Assembly: GCF_018320785.1 (NCBI RefSeq)
Contig: NC_054878.1
Span: 44,449,429 to 44,513,428 of the forward strand
Source of the DNA: Cheilinus undulatus
Taxonomy: Eukaryota > Chordata > Actinopteri > Labriformes > Labridae
DNA: 64,000 bases
Reading direction: 5' to 3'
The notes beneath the pieces were generated by a model. That model was not told the origin of the DNA and did not search any database. It saw nothing but the letters and a program-made list of their open reading frames with translations. The position numbers and the translations under genes were made by a program. Every line of letters starts with the position of its first letter. The first letter of the stretch is position 1. This document shows positions 10,940-25,000 of the stretch, piece by piece.

Positions 10940-12214
10940 CACACTCTTAAACTGCTGGGTTTGGGTTATTTTGGTAACTCAGTGCTGGGTCCAAAAGGGA
11001 CCAACACAACCCTGAGTTGTTTCAGCCCTGTGGGGTTGGGGTATCGGCTTAAAGGTACAGTGTGTAGAATTTGGCATTTTAGCGACATCTAGCGTTGAAT
11101 GAGCCGATCTGTTACCAAAACGTCACACCACTAAGCGATGAGAGCCTGTGAAGACCAAAAAGGATCGTGAGCCGGACATCATTTACAGCAGCGACGAGGT
11201 GAGGGTTTATTCATTCATTTTTGTTACCATTATTTTTATAGGTTATAGGTCAGTCTTCTTCTCCGCCTGCCTTCCAGGTAGCTTTCAGGACCGGCGGGCA
11301 GGTTCGTATTTAAAAATCACGTTTTGCTCTTTCTGTACCCAAAATGTTGCCGTAGACAACATGGCGGTTCATTATGTCAGCCTCTGTGAGGGCGACCCGC
11401 GGTAATGTAAATTTAAAAATATTTTTTCTAATTTTGTAAAAAGAAAACGAAAGTTTAAAGGAGATGATTGTGCACTTATTTTAACATACTTCACATAGAT
11501 ATATAAACATTATATCCCATTTACACTGTTTCTGTTTGGCGAAATGCTGCCAAATTCTACACACTGTACCTTTAACCAAGCAAGTTCAGTTATGTTTTCG
11601 ATATGTAAAAAATAAAAAAATAATAATGATGGGGCTGGGTCGTAGTGGTAGCAGGCTGAGCAAGTCAACCCAGACCTTCCTCTTCCCAGTGACACTTCTT
11701 CTCAGATCAGAAAGGATATATAATCTCTCCAGTGCATTCTGGGTCTTCCCCAAGGTCTCCCGACAGCCGTATGTGCCCAAAGTAAAGAGAAAGATCTAGA
11801 GATAGGATGCACTGTGTTTAAAGTCTGCATTGTGTTCTCTATTGTAGGCAAACATCTTCTCCAGTCACGAAATGACCAACTCAGTGGATAACTTCAGTCT
11901 TGGTGCAGAAGTGTTTAAACATGGAAATAACAACAATTCACCAAAAACATGTGCGAAGGAGTCCGAACAGTAATCACTGTAAAACACACAACATCTGGAC
12001 ACATATAAAGGCATCTAAAACACTTTTAAACAACCCACCAAAAGAATGATGGGAATTTTTCATCCCCTAAACTTCAAACAGCAATGTCCCTCCCCCATTC
12101 ACCCACCTGTTGAGCAACGTATTTTGCAACATAGGGTCAAACTTACCCAACGTGTGACCCAACGGCCTTGGCCCGGCATTTAGGTGAAAAAATAACCCAG
12201 CATTTTTTAGTGTG
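10940..12214. mobile_element. DNA transposon with CACACT...CTGCTGGGTT termini, interrupted by a TTAA MITE
   Basis: The left part CACACTCTTAAACTGCTGGG is mirrored by the right part AACCCAGCATTTTTTAGTGTG. Subterminal CTGGGT and GGGTT words repeat at both ends. The middle is split by the element at 11053-11571. Divergence is substantial, so the exact ends are approximate. Confidence 0.45.
11053..11571. mobile_element. TTAA-flanked MITE, family AGGTACAGTGTGTAGAATTT
   Basis: The inverted termini AGGTACAGTGTGTAGAATTT and AAATTCTACACACTGTACCT match exactly over 20 bases. TTAA flanks both sides (11049-11052 and 11572-11575), the target preference of piggyBac-type elements. It is 519 bp. The small internal frame (11148-11405) has no recognised domain. 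A related but shorter element lies at 18154-18540. Confidence 0.85.
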
Positions 12215-12982
12215 CACCTGTCTTTGCTAAAGAGATTTTCTCCCTGCATATATTAAAAATACAGATCTCAACTTCTCAGACTAAAGGGTGATTTTTATTT
12301 AGCAGTGTTTAACATAAAGCCAAGAATAAAACTGCTTTGTTTTAAACAAACAGGCCCAGCCATCCCTGTAAAAAGTATAACTGGTGGGCTGTCTTAGTAA
12401 GAAATGAAAAGACATGAAATGGAGGAAAAATACAGGATTTGAACGGCTAAAGGATTATGGCTCACCTTTTTATTAAGGCTACAAATAGATGACCCTCAAC
12501 TAACAGTGGCAGAGAAGACTATTAAGATAATAAGTTACAAAATTACATGAAAAACATAAAGTATTGAGTTTTATGACACTACATTTATCATCGCATTCAG
12601 AAATATCTATGAGAATCTTAACAGTAAGAAGCAAAGCTGCTGCTGTTTTCTCTCTCACCTTTGTTGAGAATCACTTCACTGAAATGAAACACAGGATAAA
12701 TAACCAAAATATCTTAAACAATAATTGAGGATTTTTTTCTCCCAAAAAGAAGAAAACAAAAAAGCCTTCACGTGAACTCGAGTGAACAAAAAGAACAGTA
12801 TTGCAAAAGGAAGAGAATATTTTAGGGTCTTCTCATCATGTATCGGCCACAAAGCAACCTTTTAAATGATGTTTTTTCTCTCGTGCCATCTGGTCAGGAA
12901 CCACACTGTTAGAAAGCAGGATGTGCCTCTGTGATGTAAAGCTTGCTGTAGTTACTGACCTTGTTGTTGTGTTTGTGTGAAG
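12215..12982. other. Intron before the NLR start exon
   Basis: The segment near 12330-12480 (GGCCCAGC, ATGAAATGGAG, TATGGCTC blocks) resembles 14480-14720. This suggests the intron behind the repeated small exon has also been duplicated. No other feature is seen. Confidence 0.4.
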
Positions 12983-12996
12983 GTGGGGGCTCTGCT

Positions 12997-13085
12997 ATGG
13001 ATCAGAGTGAGGACAGAGGGGAGGGAGCCCCCCCCTCGGGAACCGCTCCGAGTGGGGAACATGACGGCCAGACCACAGCTCTGAG
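12997..13085 (+). CDS. NLR start exon
   Basis: Acceptor AG at 12981-12982, ATG at 12997, donor GTGAG at 13086. It encodes [10 protein letters not shown] and a proline/serine/glycine-rich stretch ending [10 protein letters not shown]. This is the usual low-complexity start of fish NLRC3-like proteins. It ends in phase 2 (AG), joining to the A of the 18816 exon to give Arg. Confidence 0.8.
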
Positions 13086-16000
13086 GTGAGATGAAGATCT
13101 GTAACTGTCCTTGTCAGAGCTCAGCACTACCATCGCTCCAACGTTGTTTTCACATTACTCTGCCATCAGTCTTTGCTTTCAAAGTCATGTGTATGTGTTG
13201 TGTTAAAGCCATGAGCTGCAGACGAGAACCCACTGTGAGGAACCTGGACCTGCTCCCAGTGGTGTGTCCTTCAGAAGTGACGTTTCTTTAGGTCGATATG
13301 TGGACTTTAAAGATGGACATCAGTCTGATCATCAAAAGTACGTTTTATATCTTTGTATTCATCCTCTTGACTACTACTTTTCTTCTGGGACTCTCATTTA
13401 TTTCCCTGATTATAAAAATCAATCCAGGTTTAAATCCCACATTAACCAAGAAACTTGACTGTTTTTATGAAAGTTTTAATAAAGGAAATTCCTCCATAAG
13501 TTTTTTAATAATTTTTAAAACCCTTATCTTTAATTCGAGGCATTTTTTCTACGTTCAGTCATGTAGTTTAATTTTGTCTTACAATAAAGCAATTTCTAAA
13601 GGTTATGCTTTTCTAGACATTTTCTTAAGTTTTTAAAAGTCAGCAAGAATAAAGTTTGAAAACCAGGGTAGATTCATGAGCAGTTTGATGCTGGTTGGAG
13701 AAAAAGTGAGAATACTGTGAAGTGACTGGAGTTAAAATGTCCTACTACAGACCCGGATCTGCTCCCAGTGGTGCGTCCCTCTGGAGTGACATTTCTTTAG
13801 GTCGATATGTGGACTTTAAAGGTGGACATCAGTAGCTGGGTTTCCATTACCCTCAGAGATGTGCAAAATCTAAATAAAAAACTGGTAATGGGAACACCTG
13901 AGTTTCAAAAAAGCCCTAAAGTATCACTATAACGTTTTTACGCTTTCATGAGGAGGTTTTTCAGGCGTTTCCCTATAGAAATATATCACAAAAGTGTAAT
14001 GGAAACACTTTTTCCACATTTACAAGTCACGGGACGTGACGTACGGTGTCACATGACCAGTCACTCTGAGACAACATGGCGCTGTACGTGTAGACAGAAG
14101 AAGAGACTAGATTTTTCTTAACATCATACTTCTACCCTTATGCGTGGCTTCTGCCATACATACGGACTTTACCTATGAACTATCATCCGTTGCCTTCGTC
14201 TTTTGTTCAACATTATCAAGGCAACCACCGTAGATGTAACCAAAACCGTACCAACACGCAACAGGTTTTGAGCGTCAGGATTCCATGCAGCAGATTCACG
14301 CGAGACGAGATTTTATGAGAATTGCAAGGCCTATGCCCAAAACTCCCTTCAGTGGAAACGCATTCAAAGCGCAATTGAACTTAAATGAAATTTAAGAAAT
14401 ATCGCTTTTATTTTGCGAAAACTGTAATGGAAAACTAGCTAGCCTGATCATCAAACGTAAGAATGGAAATTGATTGACACAACTGCTTTGTTCAAACAAG
14501 CAGGCCCAGCAATCCCATTAAATAGTTTCAGCTATTTGGCTGTCTGCAAAGAAATCCCAAAAAGATGTGAAATGGAGTCAGAGGTTTTTTTGATAAAACA
14601 TAAACATCTCCACTTTCACAGGGAAAAGGGCCAAATGAGAGGATTTACACTGTAAGATTTACAAAGAGCGCAAAAATCCATGAAAGATTAGAAAGACCAA
14701 GATGTTATGGCTCGTTCCTTTTTTATATTTACAATCTTTCAGCAACATTAATGTTCAAAATGAAACATGGGCTGCCCTTCTCCTCGCTGTGTTTTGTTAA
14801 GGCATTACTCAGGGTCATGATCCAGGTTCTGATCTGTTAGGTTATGAGTTTTTCTAGTGTATTTCCTGTGTTTAGTTTTGATTCCTAGTGTTTTCCTTGT
14901 TCTGTGATTTCCATGTTTTTAGTTTTACTTTTGTATTTAGGTTTCCTAGGTTATATGTTTCTGGTTATAGTTCTTAGGTGTTTCGTGTAGTCCTTGTGTT
15001 TCTGTGTATTTTGTGCCTTATGTTAGTTCATGTTTCTTGTTTAGTTATTTGGTATATATTCCATGTTTAGTTAATTCTCTGTGCTTCATGTTTAGGTTAT
15101 TCCCTGTGTTTTATGTTTAGTTATTCTTTGTTTCATGTCTAGTTTTACTCCTCGTGTTTCATGTTTAGTATTTCCCTGCTTCATGTTAGTTTTACATTCC
15201 CTGTGTTTCATGTTTAGTTAATTCCTGTGTCTCATGTTTAGTTTTACTCCCTGTGTTTATTGTGTAGTTTATTCCCTGTGCTTCTTGTTTAGTTATTCCA
15301 TGTTTAGATTTACTCCCTGTGTTTCATGTTCAGTTTTCCTCCCTGTGTTTGAGTTTCCTTCCTTGTGTTTGGTTCTTTGTGTCCTCCTGTGTTTCCTTGT
15401 TCAGCTTCTAGTGTTTAGTTTTGTCATTCAGTCCTCGTGTGCTTCTTGTGTTAGGTTCCATGTTTCCTGTTTTATTTTGCAGTTGCCTTCCCTTGTGTGT
15501 GATTCTAGTTTTGCTTCCTGCCTCAGTTTCCCTCCACTTTGATGATCCTCACCAGTTCACCTGTGTCTCGTTATTCACACCTGTCTCCCATAGTGCAATC
15601 CCTCCCAGTGTATTTAGTCTCTGTGTCTCTCTGTGTCTGTGTCGGTTCATTGTAGATGTCTTCACCTTGCCTGTACTCCTCGTGCTTCCTCGTGCTCCAA
15701 GTGAATTTTGTTTTGTTTCATGGACTTTAAGTTTGATTCCTGGATTTATTTTGAGTATGTTATTTTGTTTGTTAATTAAATCAATCCTTTTTGTTTTATC
15801 TGCATTTGGGTCCTCCGTTTTGAGTTTTTTCCCTGAATGTGAAACTTAGTATGTGTTGATTGTTTTCTGTAATAAAAAAAACAAACATTTGCATTTTTTG
15901 TCTACATGTTATGTGGCTCAACTACCAGCAAAATGATAATAGTTAACATTAATACAAGAAATAAAGGCTGTGGCTGTAATGAAATGCCAGACAAAAGGAC

Positions 16001-19000
16001 CCACAAGCAAACTAAGGACACAGGAACAAATCAAAATCCGATTAATGAAGGCAAGGTTTGGTACACAGAAGGTTAGTCAGCACAGTCAAAGGTACAAAAA
16101 GGGCAGGCAAAAGCTCGGAAATCAACAGACTTAAATGGGTCAAATATGAGGAATCTATCAGAAAAATAGGGTTCGAAAGTAATGCACACAGGGAGTAATA
16201 CAGACGATCTAGCACAGAAGGAAGGGAATGAGTGGTATACGCATCAAAATTTTAAGACCAGTTAAAAAATTGCAAGAATTTGCATTTTGCATTGTTGGAG
16301 CTTAAAGGTAGACTATGCAATTTTTTTCCCACTAGGTGTCGTAGGAGAGCAAAGCCTTGAAAATGTAAACAAAGAGGAATTTTTGACACACCTCCACCAT
16401 CTTGAAGCCTCCCCCTTTAGCCACTTTAGCTTCTGTTGATCCTAAACACCGATCATATACAAGTTTATATGTAACGTTCAAGGCAACCTTTACTGCTAAT
16501 ATCTTTTTTCAGCTGCAGTTAACCATTTCACGAGTTCTTCTTATCCTGGCCGGCTATGTTATAGCATCAATTAAACATGAAAACATCAGCTTCAAACAAG
16601 ACTTGGGTGATTTGAGATAAACAAAATTTGAGACACTACCTGATTTGAGTAGAGCTACCTCCGTCTGCAGCCTCCATTTATTAGCAGCAGGCTAACATTA
16701 GCACGCCTAGCTTCCATTCATTTTAACCCCACGTTTATTTCAGCCGCGCTATCACACTCAGCTTAAATGTCCAACCATAAGAACAGTGCTGTGTCAATAA
16801 ATCAACACTGGACAAATGTCGAGACAACGCACACAATGAATGAAAAGATGTAGCCTACTTATGCATCCACGAGAAGCAAAGCCAGTTCTGAGTCATGCGA
16901 GAGCTTTTAAGCGTCGTGTAGGGCTCGCCACCGAGGAAAAGCAAGTCCGATATTAACTCTAGTTTTTCCTCTTGCTTTGTCAGAGGGTTTCCTAGACAAA
17001 TGTTGAGGCTTTTTAGGTGGGGGGGAAGTCGGTATCAGGCCTTTTGGTCGGACGCTTCGGACTGGAGTCTGCCATTTACACTCCTCTCAGCTGTTTGGGT
17101 GAAACATTTACCTGCAGCAGCACTGCTGCCCCTGGGGGCGCATCTAGGAGGAGAGTGGCGTGTGCAGAGGAGAAGGTTACCACCGCGATCTGGTCCGGTC
17201 AGAGTTATAAATATCCCATATAAACAAAACTACAGGGTACCGAAGTTTTAATTCAGTGTGTTGATACTGTACTCAGAAAAACATTAACATAGCATATGTA
17301 TGATTTTTATTACATTTAAAGTGTAAAATGTCGGATATTCTACCTTTAAGAGGGTTCTACGTAGAACTTCAAAATGCAAATAGAAGAAATGGGAGTGAGA
17401 CAAAAAAATTTTGAATAAGCAATTTATTGAAAACAATTAAACTGAAATAGGCTGTTCATCGCTAAAGTGGAAACCAACAAAAAACTGCATGAACCAGCGA
17501 AATGGGTCTTGGGTTTCTAAAAGGTGGCAGGGGATTATGTTTCCACACTACCACCCACTAAGTCTATCAAAAAGATAGATGAAATGAAAATATGACCCAC
17601 AAACAAAAACAGGCGGGAGTCATTCAAGTAAGGGGAATGTAAAATAATTTTTTTGTTTTTCTCCCGCACACACACACAAAGGCACTCGAAAATTTTCTTT
17701 TTATAATTCAACACGAAGAGAGAGCCGACTGATTGTGTTGACCCTTACACACATACAACCCAACCGAACTGAGCAGCAACCTGCTCCCTACATAGCCTCC
17801 CAGCCATGCTGATCACCAACAGCTCTCAGCTGGGTGCAGCCACCTCAGTTGCACCAAGTTTCCTAAACAAGCAGGGTGAATATTCCCTGAGTTTATGTGG
17901 GGAAAATCAAGTAGAAGTCTAACTATTCATAACATGTAGACAGTGGATAATTTATCATGAACATAAAAATCAAAATCCATTACAGACAATGTAAAAGGCA
18001 AAATTTTAGATGTAAGTTTTTTATTTTTTTAAGAAAAGAATATCTGTAATCCAGAATCTTTAGTCAGGTTGTTCAAGGACAAAAATGGAATCTGCCAATC
18101 AAATTAAAATCATTACAACTCTGATTAAATTACCGCAAGAGAAAATTCATTAAAGGTGCAGTGTGTTATATTTACACTGTAGCATTTAGCTGAACAAACT
18201 TGGTAAAATAAAGCAAAACATTTCTAAGACAGTCTATCTAAATAAGTGTTTAGTCATCTAAATTCAAAAATAGCTATTGTGAAAAAAAAAAAAAAAAAAA
18301 CACAACTCAGAATAAACCTATAATTCATACATAGGGAGGGTCCCCTCCATGGATGCCACCATCTTGGATTTTTACATGTTTCCATGGTAACATGGAGGAA
18401 AAAAGGAAAAAAAGGATAAAGTTATTGTATTGACATTACAGATACACATTAAATTCAATTGGTTGCCACAGTTTCCAGCAGAGAAATGCAATATAGAACC
18501 CACTTCTAGATGTTGATATTCAGTTTTACACACTGCACCTTTAAAGAGGACAGAATTACCGTACATTTGCCTCTTCCTCAGTTCGCCAAAACACACAATT
18601 CAGTCAGGCATTACAACAGGCATCCCAGATAGTAGCTATCAGACATATACTAGGTTTTAACTTAGACTTGTTTCCACTTGTTCCAAAACTTTCAAATGTA
18701 AGCAAGAGTAAAGTTTGAAGACCAGGGTTTAAATCCATAAGCAGTTTAGTGCTGGTTGGAGAAAGAGTAAGAATACTGTGAACTGACTGGTGTCAAATTG
18801 TCCTTCTTCATACAGACCTGGACCTGCTCCCAGTGGTGCGTCCCTCAGGAGTGACATTTCTTTAGGTCGATATGTGGACTTTAAAGATGGACATCAGTCT
18901 GATCATCAAAAGTAAGAATGAAAATTGTCTGTTCTTAAGCTTCGTATCTTTGTAGTGATCACTTTATGTTCTTTCAGGTGTTTTTATGTACCAATCCCAT

Positions 19001-22000
19001 ACTGTTTGATTTAGCTTTATATTTTGCTTCGTTTAGCCATGCTTACTGTTAGCACTATAAACTGAAAATCAATTTTTCTTCACTGCCAGAAAGCAGTGCA
19101 CGAGTTACCGTTTTTAGAGCAGGGAAGAAGAACCAAAGGACACACTGCAGCAGCAAAGAATGGTGGATGTATGACAGTTTTTCTCTGAATATGATCGTTA
19201 AAATGCCTTCTAGAGGGAGCGCAGATGGTCGAGTGGTTTAAGGTGCTACCCATGTACGCGGGCGGCCCGGGTTTGAATCCGGCCTGTGGCCCTTTACCGC
19301 ATGTCTCTCCCCACTCTCTTCCCTATTTCCAAATCTATCCATTGTCCTTCCTCTGTCAAATAAAGGCATGAAAAAGCCCAAAAAAAAAAAAAAAAAAAAA
19401 AAGCTGAACGTCTTTTTATCCAATTAAAACCATTTACTAGCTTGAATGCTAACTGACATGTTATTTATCCTTTGTGAGGGTCTGTCAGCTAGAGCCCAAC
19501 TGATTTATCAGCAGGCCGATTAATCGGGCTGATTACAGCGTCTCACAGATTAATCAACATCGGCCAAAATATAGCCGATATATTAACTTTTTTGCGGGGA
19601 TTGTCTCTGCTCCTGTCGCTCTGTGTTCTGTCTCCATGCTGAACTCAGCCCAGTGCCTGTCCCCTCCCCCTCAGACGCAGCGTTCAGCAGCAGCTCTCCC
19701 TCACTCAGTGTTGCCAACTTAGCGACTTCATTGCTATATTTAGCGAGTTTTCAGACCCCTCTGGCGACTCTTTTTCAAAAAAGCAACTAGTGACAAATCT
19801 AGCGACTTTTCCTGGTGTTACTGGAGAGTTTTGGAGACTTTGACGTGAAAGCACGTATCGTTGTTTTCCTTCTAACTGAGCACGCTACTGCCGTGGGCCT
19901 CTCCCCGTCCCTAAGCACTCACAGGCAGCGTCGTCCTCGCGCAGTTTGACTGCAGCAGAGTAGAGGACTAATGCTCGTTTCAGACTGGGATCATGTTTTG
20001 CTGCTCACGTGTGCCGCATGTCAGCTCTGGTTCCTGCCGGTGCGGCTTTCACACACGGCGCGAGTTTTCTGCACGTCAGGCGCATCTCCCTGCTCTCAAA
20101 GCCCTGTCCTTCTTCATAAGTTTTACCTCAGTAAACACCGCTAAAAGCTACTTGATTTAGTGTACAGAGGAAGTGTGTCAGGAACTTTTCAAAATAAAAG
20201 CATTCTTTACAAATGAACAGAGTTTCCCTACAGAAATGCTAAACCAGACTTTTACTTTGAAAAGCACAAACCAGAAAAGCGTTCATACGGTGTTTATCTT
20301 GCCTTTGACATATTCTACCAGTGTGGAGACAGAACGTTTCACTAACAGTAGATCTTTAGAGAACAACTTTATAAAACAGGCACATTTAAGCTTGTGGCTT
20401 TCCTCAGGGTTATCAAGAAACACATTGTAAACATATTCTATGTGCATATTTGCCACAACGATGTAAATATGGCTCTCCTTTATCATTTTCCTGTCAAATA
20501 TTGTCCACAGCCACCGTATAAGACTATCATACAGCGTTTTAATGTCGTCTAAGTTGCATCTTTGTGAAATAAACAAAGATCAATGCAACTGGTTATTCAT
20601 ATGTTCACATTTGTGTTCATGTACAGTGTATATCCTGTGTATATCAATGCTCTTCTTCCATATATTGGCCAAAATATCGGTTGTCGGCCAATATATTGGA
20701 TATAGGCCGATATATCGGATATCAGCTTTTTTTTAAGCCCCCAATATCGGTATCAGCATCGGCCCCAAAAATCCCATATCGGTCGGGCTCTACTGTCAGC
20801 CAATAGCAGGCTGTTCTGTAATCACGTGATGCTGCCTAAAGAGAGCATAATGTAGAGAGAGATAGAGAGAGTCTGTGATGCAGCCCCCTGTATTATTGTT
20901 AATTTGATAATTAGCAGAAAAAACAACTTTAGGGTCACAGAAATGCTGTACATTATGATGCTATTAGTTGAGCCATGTTCTGAGTCAATTATAGGTCTAA
21001 AATAATTTGCTACTCTGCACAATCAGTCCAGAAAGTTCACACTGGTTTCAGATCAGTACTCAGTATCGGCAGATACCCAACAGCTTGGTATCAGAACCGT
21101 ATCAGGAAGAACAAAATGTTATCAGAGCACCCCTATCAATTAATACATAGAATGTATTGACTAGAAGTTTCTACTAGGACCCATTAGTTTAAATATTGTC
21201 TGTTTTTATATCATGGACATTTGATATCGTATTTGTTTCACAGAGCTCATCAGCAGGGATCAGAGGTTCCTGTTGGTCAGTCTGCCCAGCACCATCAAGC
21301 ACAGCTGGACTCCATATTTATGGTGAGTAAATGTACAAACACAGCTAAAAAAAAAAGTCATAAATTTAACTTTTCATGCTCTTCTATGCTTTTATACTTA
21401 CCCATGACTGTCAGAAGTTTTACCACCAAGTTTAAGTCGGATTTAATTTTCTTTGGTTGTCTCACAAAGATTTAGATGTCAGCAGAGAGCAGAAATTGCG
21501 TTTTGTGGTTTACAAAAAAAAAAAAAAGTAAATCGTGATGGTCTCTTTTTGTTCTGTTTCAGCTGCTTGAGGAGAACATTGTCAGTTTTGTGAAATGTGA
21601 GTTAAAGGAGATCCAGAGAGTTTTGAGTCCAGATTACCAAGAATGCCTAGAGAGGGAAGATGAGGAGGTGTTGGATGGTGAGGAAGAGGAGCAGAGGAGG
21701 AGCAGCAGGGAGGCGTTTCTGACAATTGCAATGAACTTCCTGAGGAGAATGAAGCAGGAGGAGCTGGCTGACTGTCTGAGTGATGGAAAGAGGAAATGGA
21801 GTCAACATGGGACAGGTTTGTAACTGCAGTTAATATCATGAAAACATGAGTATCAAAACAATGAAATGTGATGAACAGTTCACAACTGGTGTTCCAGAGA
21901 GATTTCAGATACAAACGACATATACAGTGCATCCACTAAGTATTTACAGGGCCCCACTTTTTCCACATTTTTTATGTTACAGCCTTATTCAAAAATGTAT

Positions 22001-25000
22001 TAAATTAATTTTTTATCTTAAAATTCTACACACAATACCCCATATTGACAAAGTGAGAAAACTTAGAGTGGCCAGATGAAAGCTACTCCTCAGAAAACGG
22101 CACATGACAGCCTGCTTGGAGTGTGCCGAAAGGCACCTGATGGACTATCAGACCATGAGAAATAGAATTCTCTGGTCTGATAAAAAATAAATATTGAACC
22201 CTTTGGCCTGAATGCCAAGCGTCACGTCTGGAGAAAACCCGGCACCGCTCATCACCTGCCGAGTCCCTCCAGTGAAGCATGGTGGTGGTAGTGTCATGCT
22301 GTGGGGGTGTTTTTCAGCAGCAGAAACTGGGGGACTAGTTAGGGTTGAGGGAAAGATGAATGCAGAAATGTACAGAGAGATCCTTGGTAATAACCTGATC
22401 CAGAGTGCTCTGGACCTCAGACTGGGGTGAAGGTTCATCTTTCAACCGGACAACAACCCTAAGCACACATTCAAGATAGCAAAGTAGTGGCTTTGTGATG
22501 ACTGTGTGAATGTCTTTGAGTGTCCCAGCCAGAACCTAGACTTGAACTCTACTGAACATTTCTAGAGAGACCTGAAAATGGCTGTACGACAACGCTCCCC
22601 ATCAAATCTGAAGGAACTTGAGAGGTTCTGCTAAGAAGAAAAATAGGTGTACTAAGCATGTAGCATCATACTCAAAGAATTGGTGCTATAATCGCTGCCA
22701 AAGGTGCTTCAATAAGGTATTGAGCAAAGGCTGTGATTACTGTTCATGCTATAATTTTTTGTTTTGTTTTTAATGTGTTGGCATAATTTTAAACAATTTT
22801 TTGTCACTTTGTTATTGTGTGATATTTTGCATCGAATTTTGAGCTACAAAATCCATTTTGGAATAAGGCAATAACATGAAAAATGTGGAAAAAGTCGAGT
22901 GCTGAGAATACTTACTGGATGCATTGTACACTTCCCTTCAAAAACTTATTTTTTGCCGTAGACAGAAAACATTTGAGTTTGACATCAAAAGATGAATATG
23001 AAACAACAGATCAACATTTCAGCTTTTATTTCCAGGTATTTACATCTGGATCTGACACACAACTTAGAAGAAAGCAGCTTTTGTTTGATCCCACCCATTT
23101 TTCATGTGAGCAAAAGTATTGGAACATGTGACTGACAGCTGTGTTTTGTTGCCCAGGTGTGTCCTATTACATTAATTATTCAAACAATACATAGTGCTGA
23201 ATGTCTACGCTCAGTTTAAGATTTGGGGTTTGCCTGTGGAGACTGCGTTTATAGTTAAAGGTGTAACTAATATGAAGACCAGAGAGGTGTCTATGGGTGA
23301 AAAACAAAGGATTGTGAAGCTGAGAGAATATGGATAATCAGTCAGAGCCATTGCACAAACATTGGCCATAGCCAGAACAACCATTTGGAATGTCTTGAAA
23401 AAGAACGAAACCACTGGTGTACTCAGTTACAGACTTCAAATGGTTAGACCAAGAAAAACAGCAGCAGTTGACTACAGAAACATTGTGAGAGCTGAAAAGA
23501 AAGACATTAAAACAACTTCATCAACAACCTCCAGAGGACAGGAGTGAATGTATCACCATCTACTGTTAGTGACATCAGCAACAACCTCCAGAGGACAGGA
23601 GTGAAGGTATCACCATCTACTGTTAGTGACATCAGCAACGACCTCCAGAGGACAGGAGTGAAGGTATCACCATATACTGTTAGTGACATCAGCAACGACC
23701 TCCAGAGGACAGGAGTGAAGGTATCACCATATACTGTTAGTGACATCAGCAACGACCTCCAGAGGACAGGAGTGAAGGTATCACCATCTACTGTTAGTGA
23801 CATCAGCAACAACCTCCAGAGGACAGGAGTGAAGGTATCACCATCTACTGTTAGTGACATCATGAACAAAAGTACAGAGACTACACCATAAGACGCAAAC
23901 CATTCATTAGCAAGAAAACCCGGCACCGCTCATCACCTGCCGAGTCCCTCCAGTGAAGCATGGTGGTGGTAGTGTCATGCTGTGGGGGTGTTTTTCAGCA
24001 GCAGAAACTGGGGGACTAGTTAGGGTTGAGGGAAAGATGAATGCAGAAATGTACAGAGAGATCCTTGGTAATAACCTGATCCAGAGTGCTCTGGACCTCA
24101 GACTGGGGTGAAGGTTCATCTTTCAACCGGACAACAACCCTAAGCACACATTCAAGATAGCAAAGTAGTGGCTTTGTGATGACTGTGTGAATGTCTTTGA
24201 GTGTCCCAGCCAGAACCTAGACTTGAACTCTACTGAACATTTCTAGAGAGACCTGAAAATGGCTGTACGACAACGCTCCCCATCAAATCTGAAGGAACTT
24301 GAGAGGTTCTGCTAAGAAGAAAAATAGGTGTACTAAGCATGTAGCATCATACTCAAAGAATTGGTGCTATAATCGCTGCCAAAGGTGCTTCAATAAGGTA
24401 TTGAGCAAAGGCTGTGATTACTGTTCATGCTATAATTTTTTGTTTTGTTTTTAATGTGTTGGCATAATTTTAAACAATTTTTTGTCACTTTGTTATTGTG
24501 TGATATTTTGCATCGAATTTTGAGCTACAAAATCCATTTTGGAATAAGGCAATAACATGAAAAATGTGGAAAAAGTCGAGTGCTGAGAATACTTACTGGA
24601 TGCATTGTACACTTCCCTTCAAAAACTTATTTTTTGCCGTAGACAGAAAACATTTGAGTTTGACATCAAAAGATGAATATGAAACAACAGATCAACATTT
24701 CAGCTTTTATTTCCAGGTATTTACATCTGGATCTGACACACAACTTAGAAGAAAGCAGCTTTTGTTTGATCCCACCCATTTTTCATGTGAGCAAAAGTAT
24801 TGGAACATGTGACTGACAGCTGTGTTTTGTTGCCCAGGTGTGTCCTATTACATTAATTATTCAAACAATACATAGTGCTGAATGTCTACGCTCAGTTTAA
24901 GATTTGGGGTTTGCCTGTGGAGACTGCGTTTATAGTTAAAGGTGTAACTAATATGAAGACCAGAGAGGTGTCTATGGGTGAAAAACAAAGGATTGTGAAG

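Noticed and set aside
13242..13337. Copy 1 of the 96-bp NLR exon as a live exon
   Set aside because: No AG at the boundary; the nearest AG shifts the frame into a stop.
15234..15849. Two overlapping frames of 102 and 142 codons
   Set aside because: Phe/Ser/Cys-rich translation of a T-rich degenerate tandem repeat, with no splice or family support.
19207..19300. Functional tRNA gene
   Set aside because: Box A and box B are present, but the body continues into a non-tRNA region and a poly(A) tail, so it is a SINE head.
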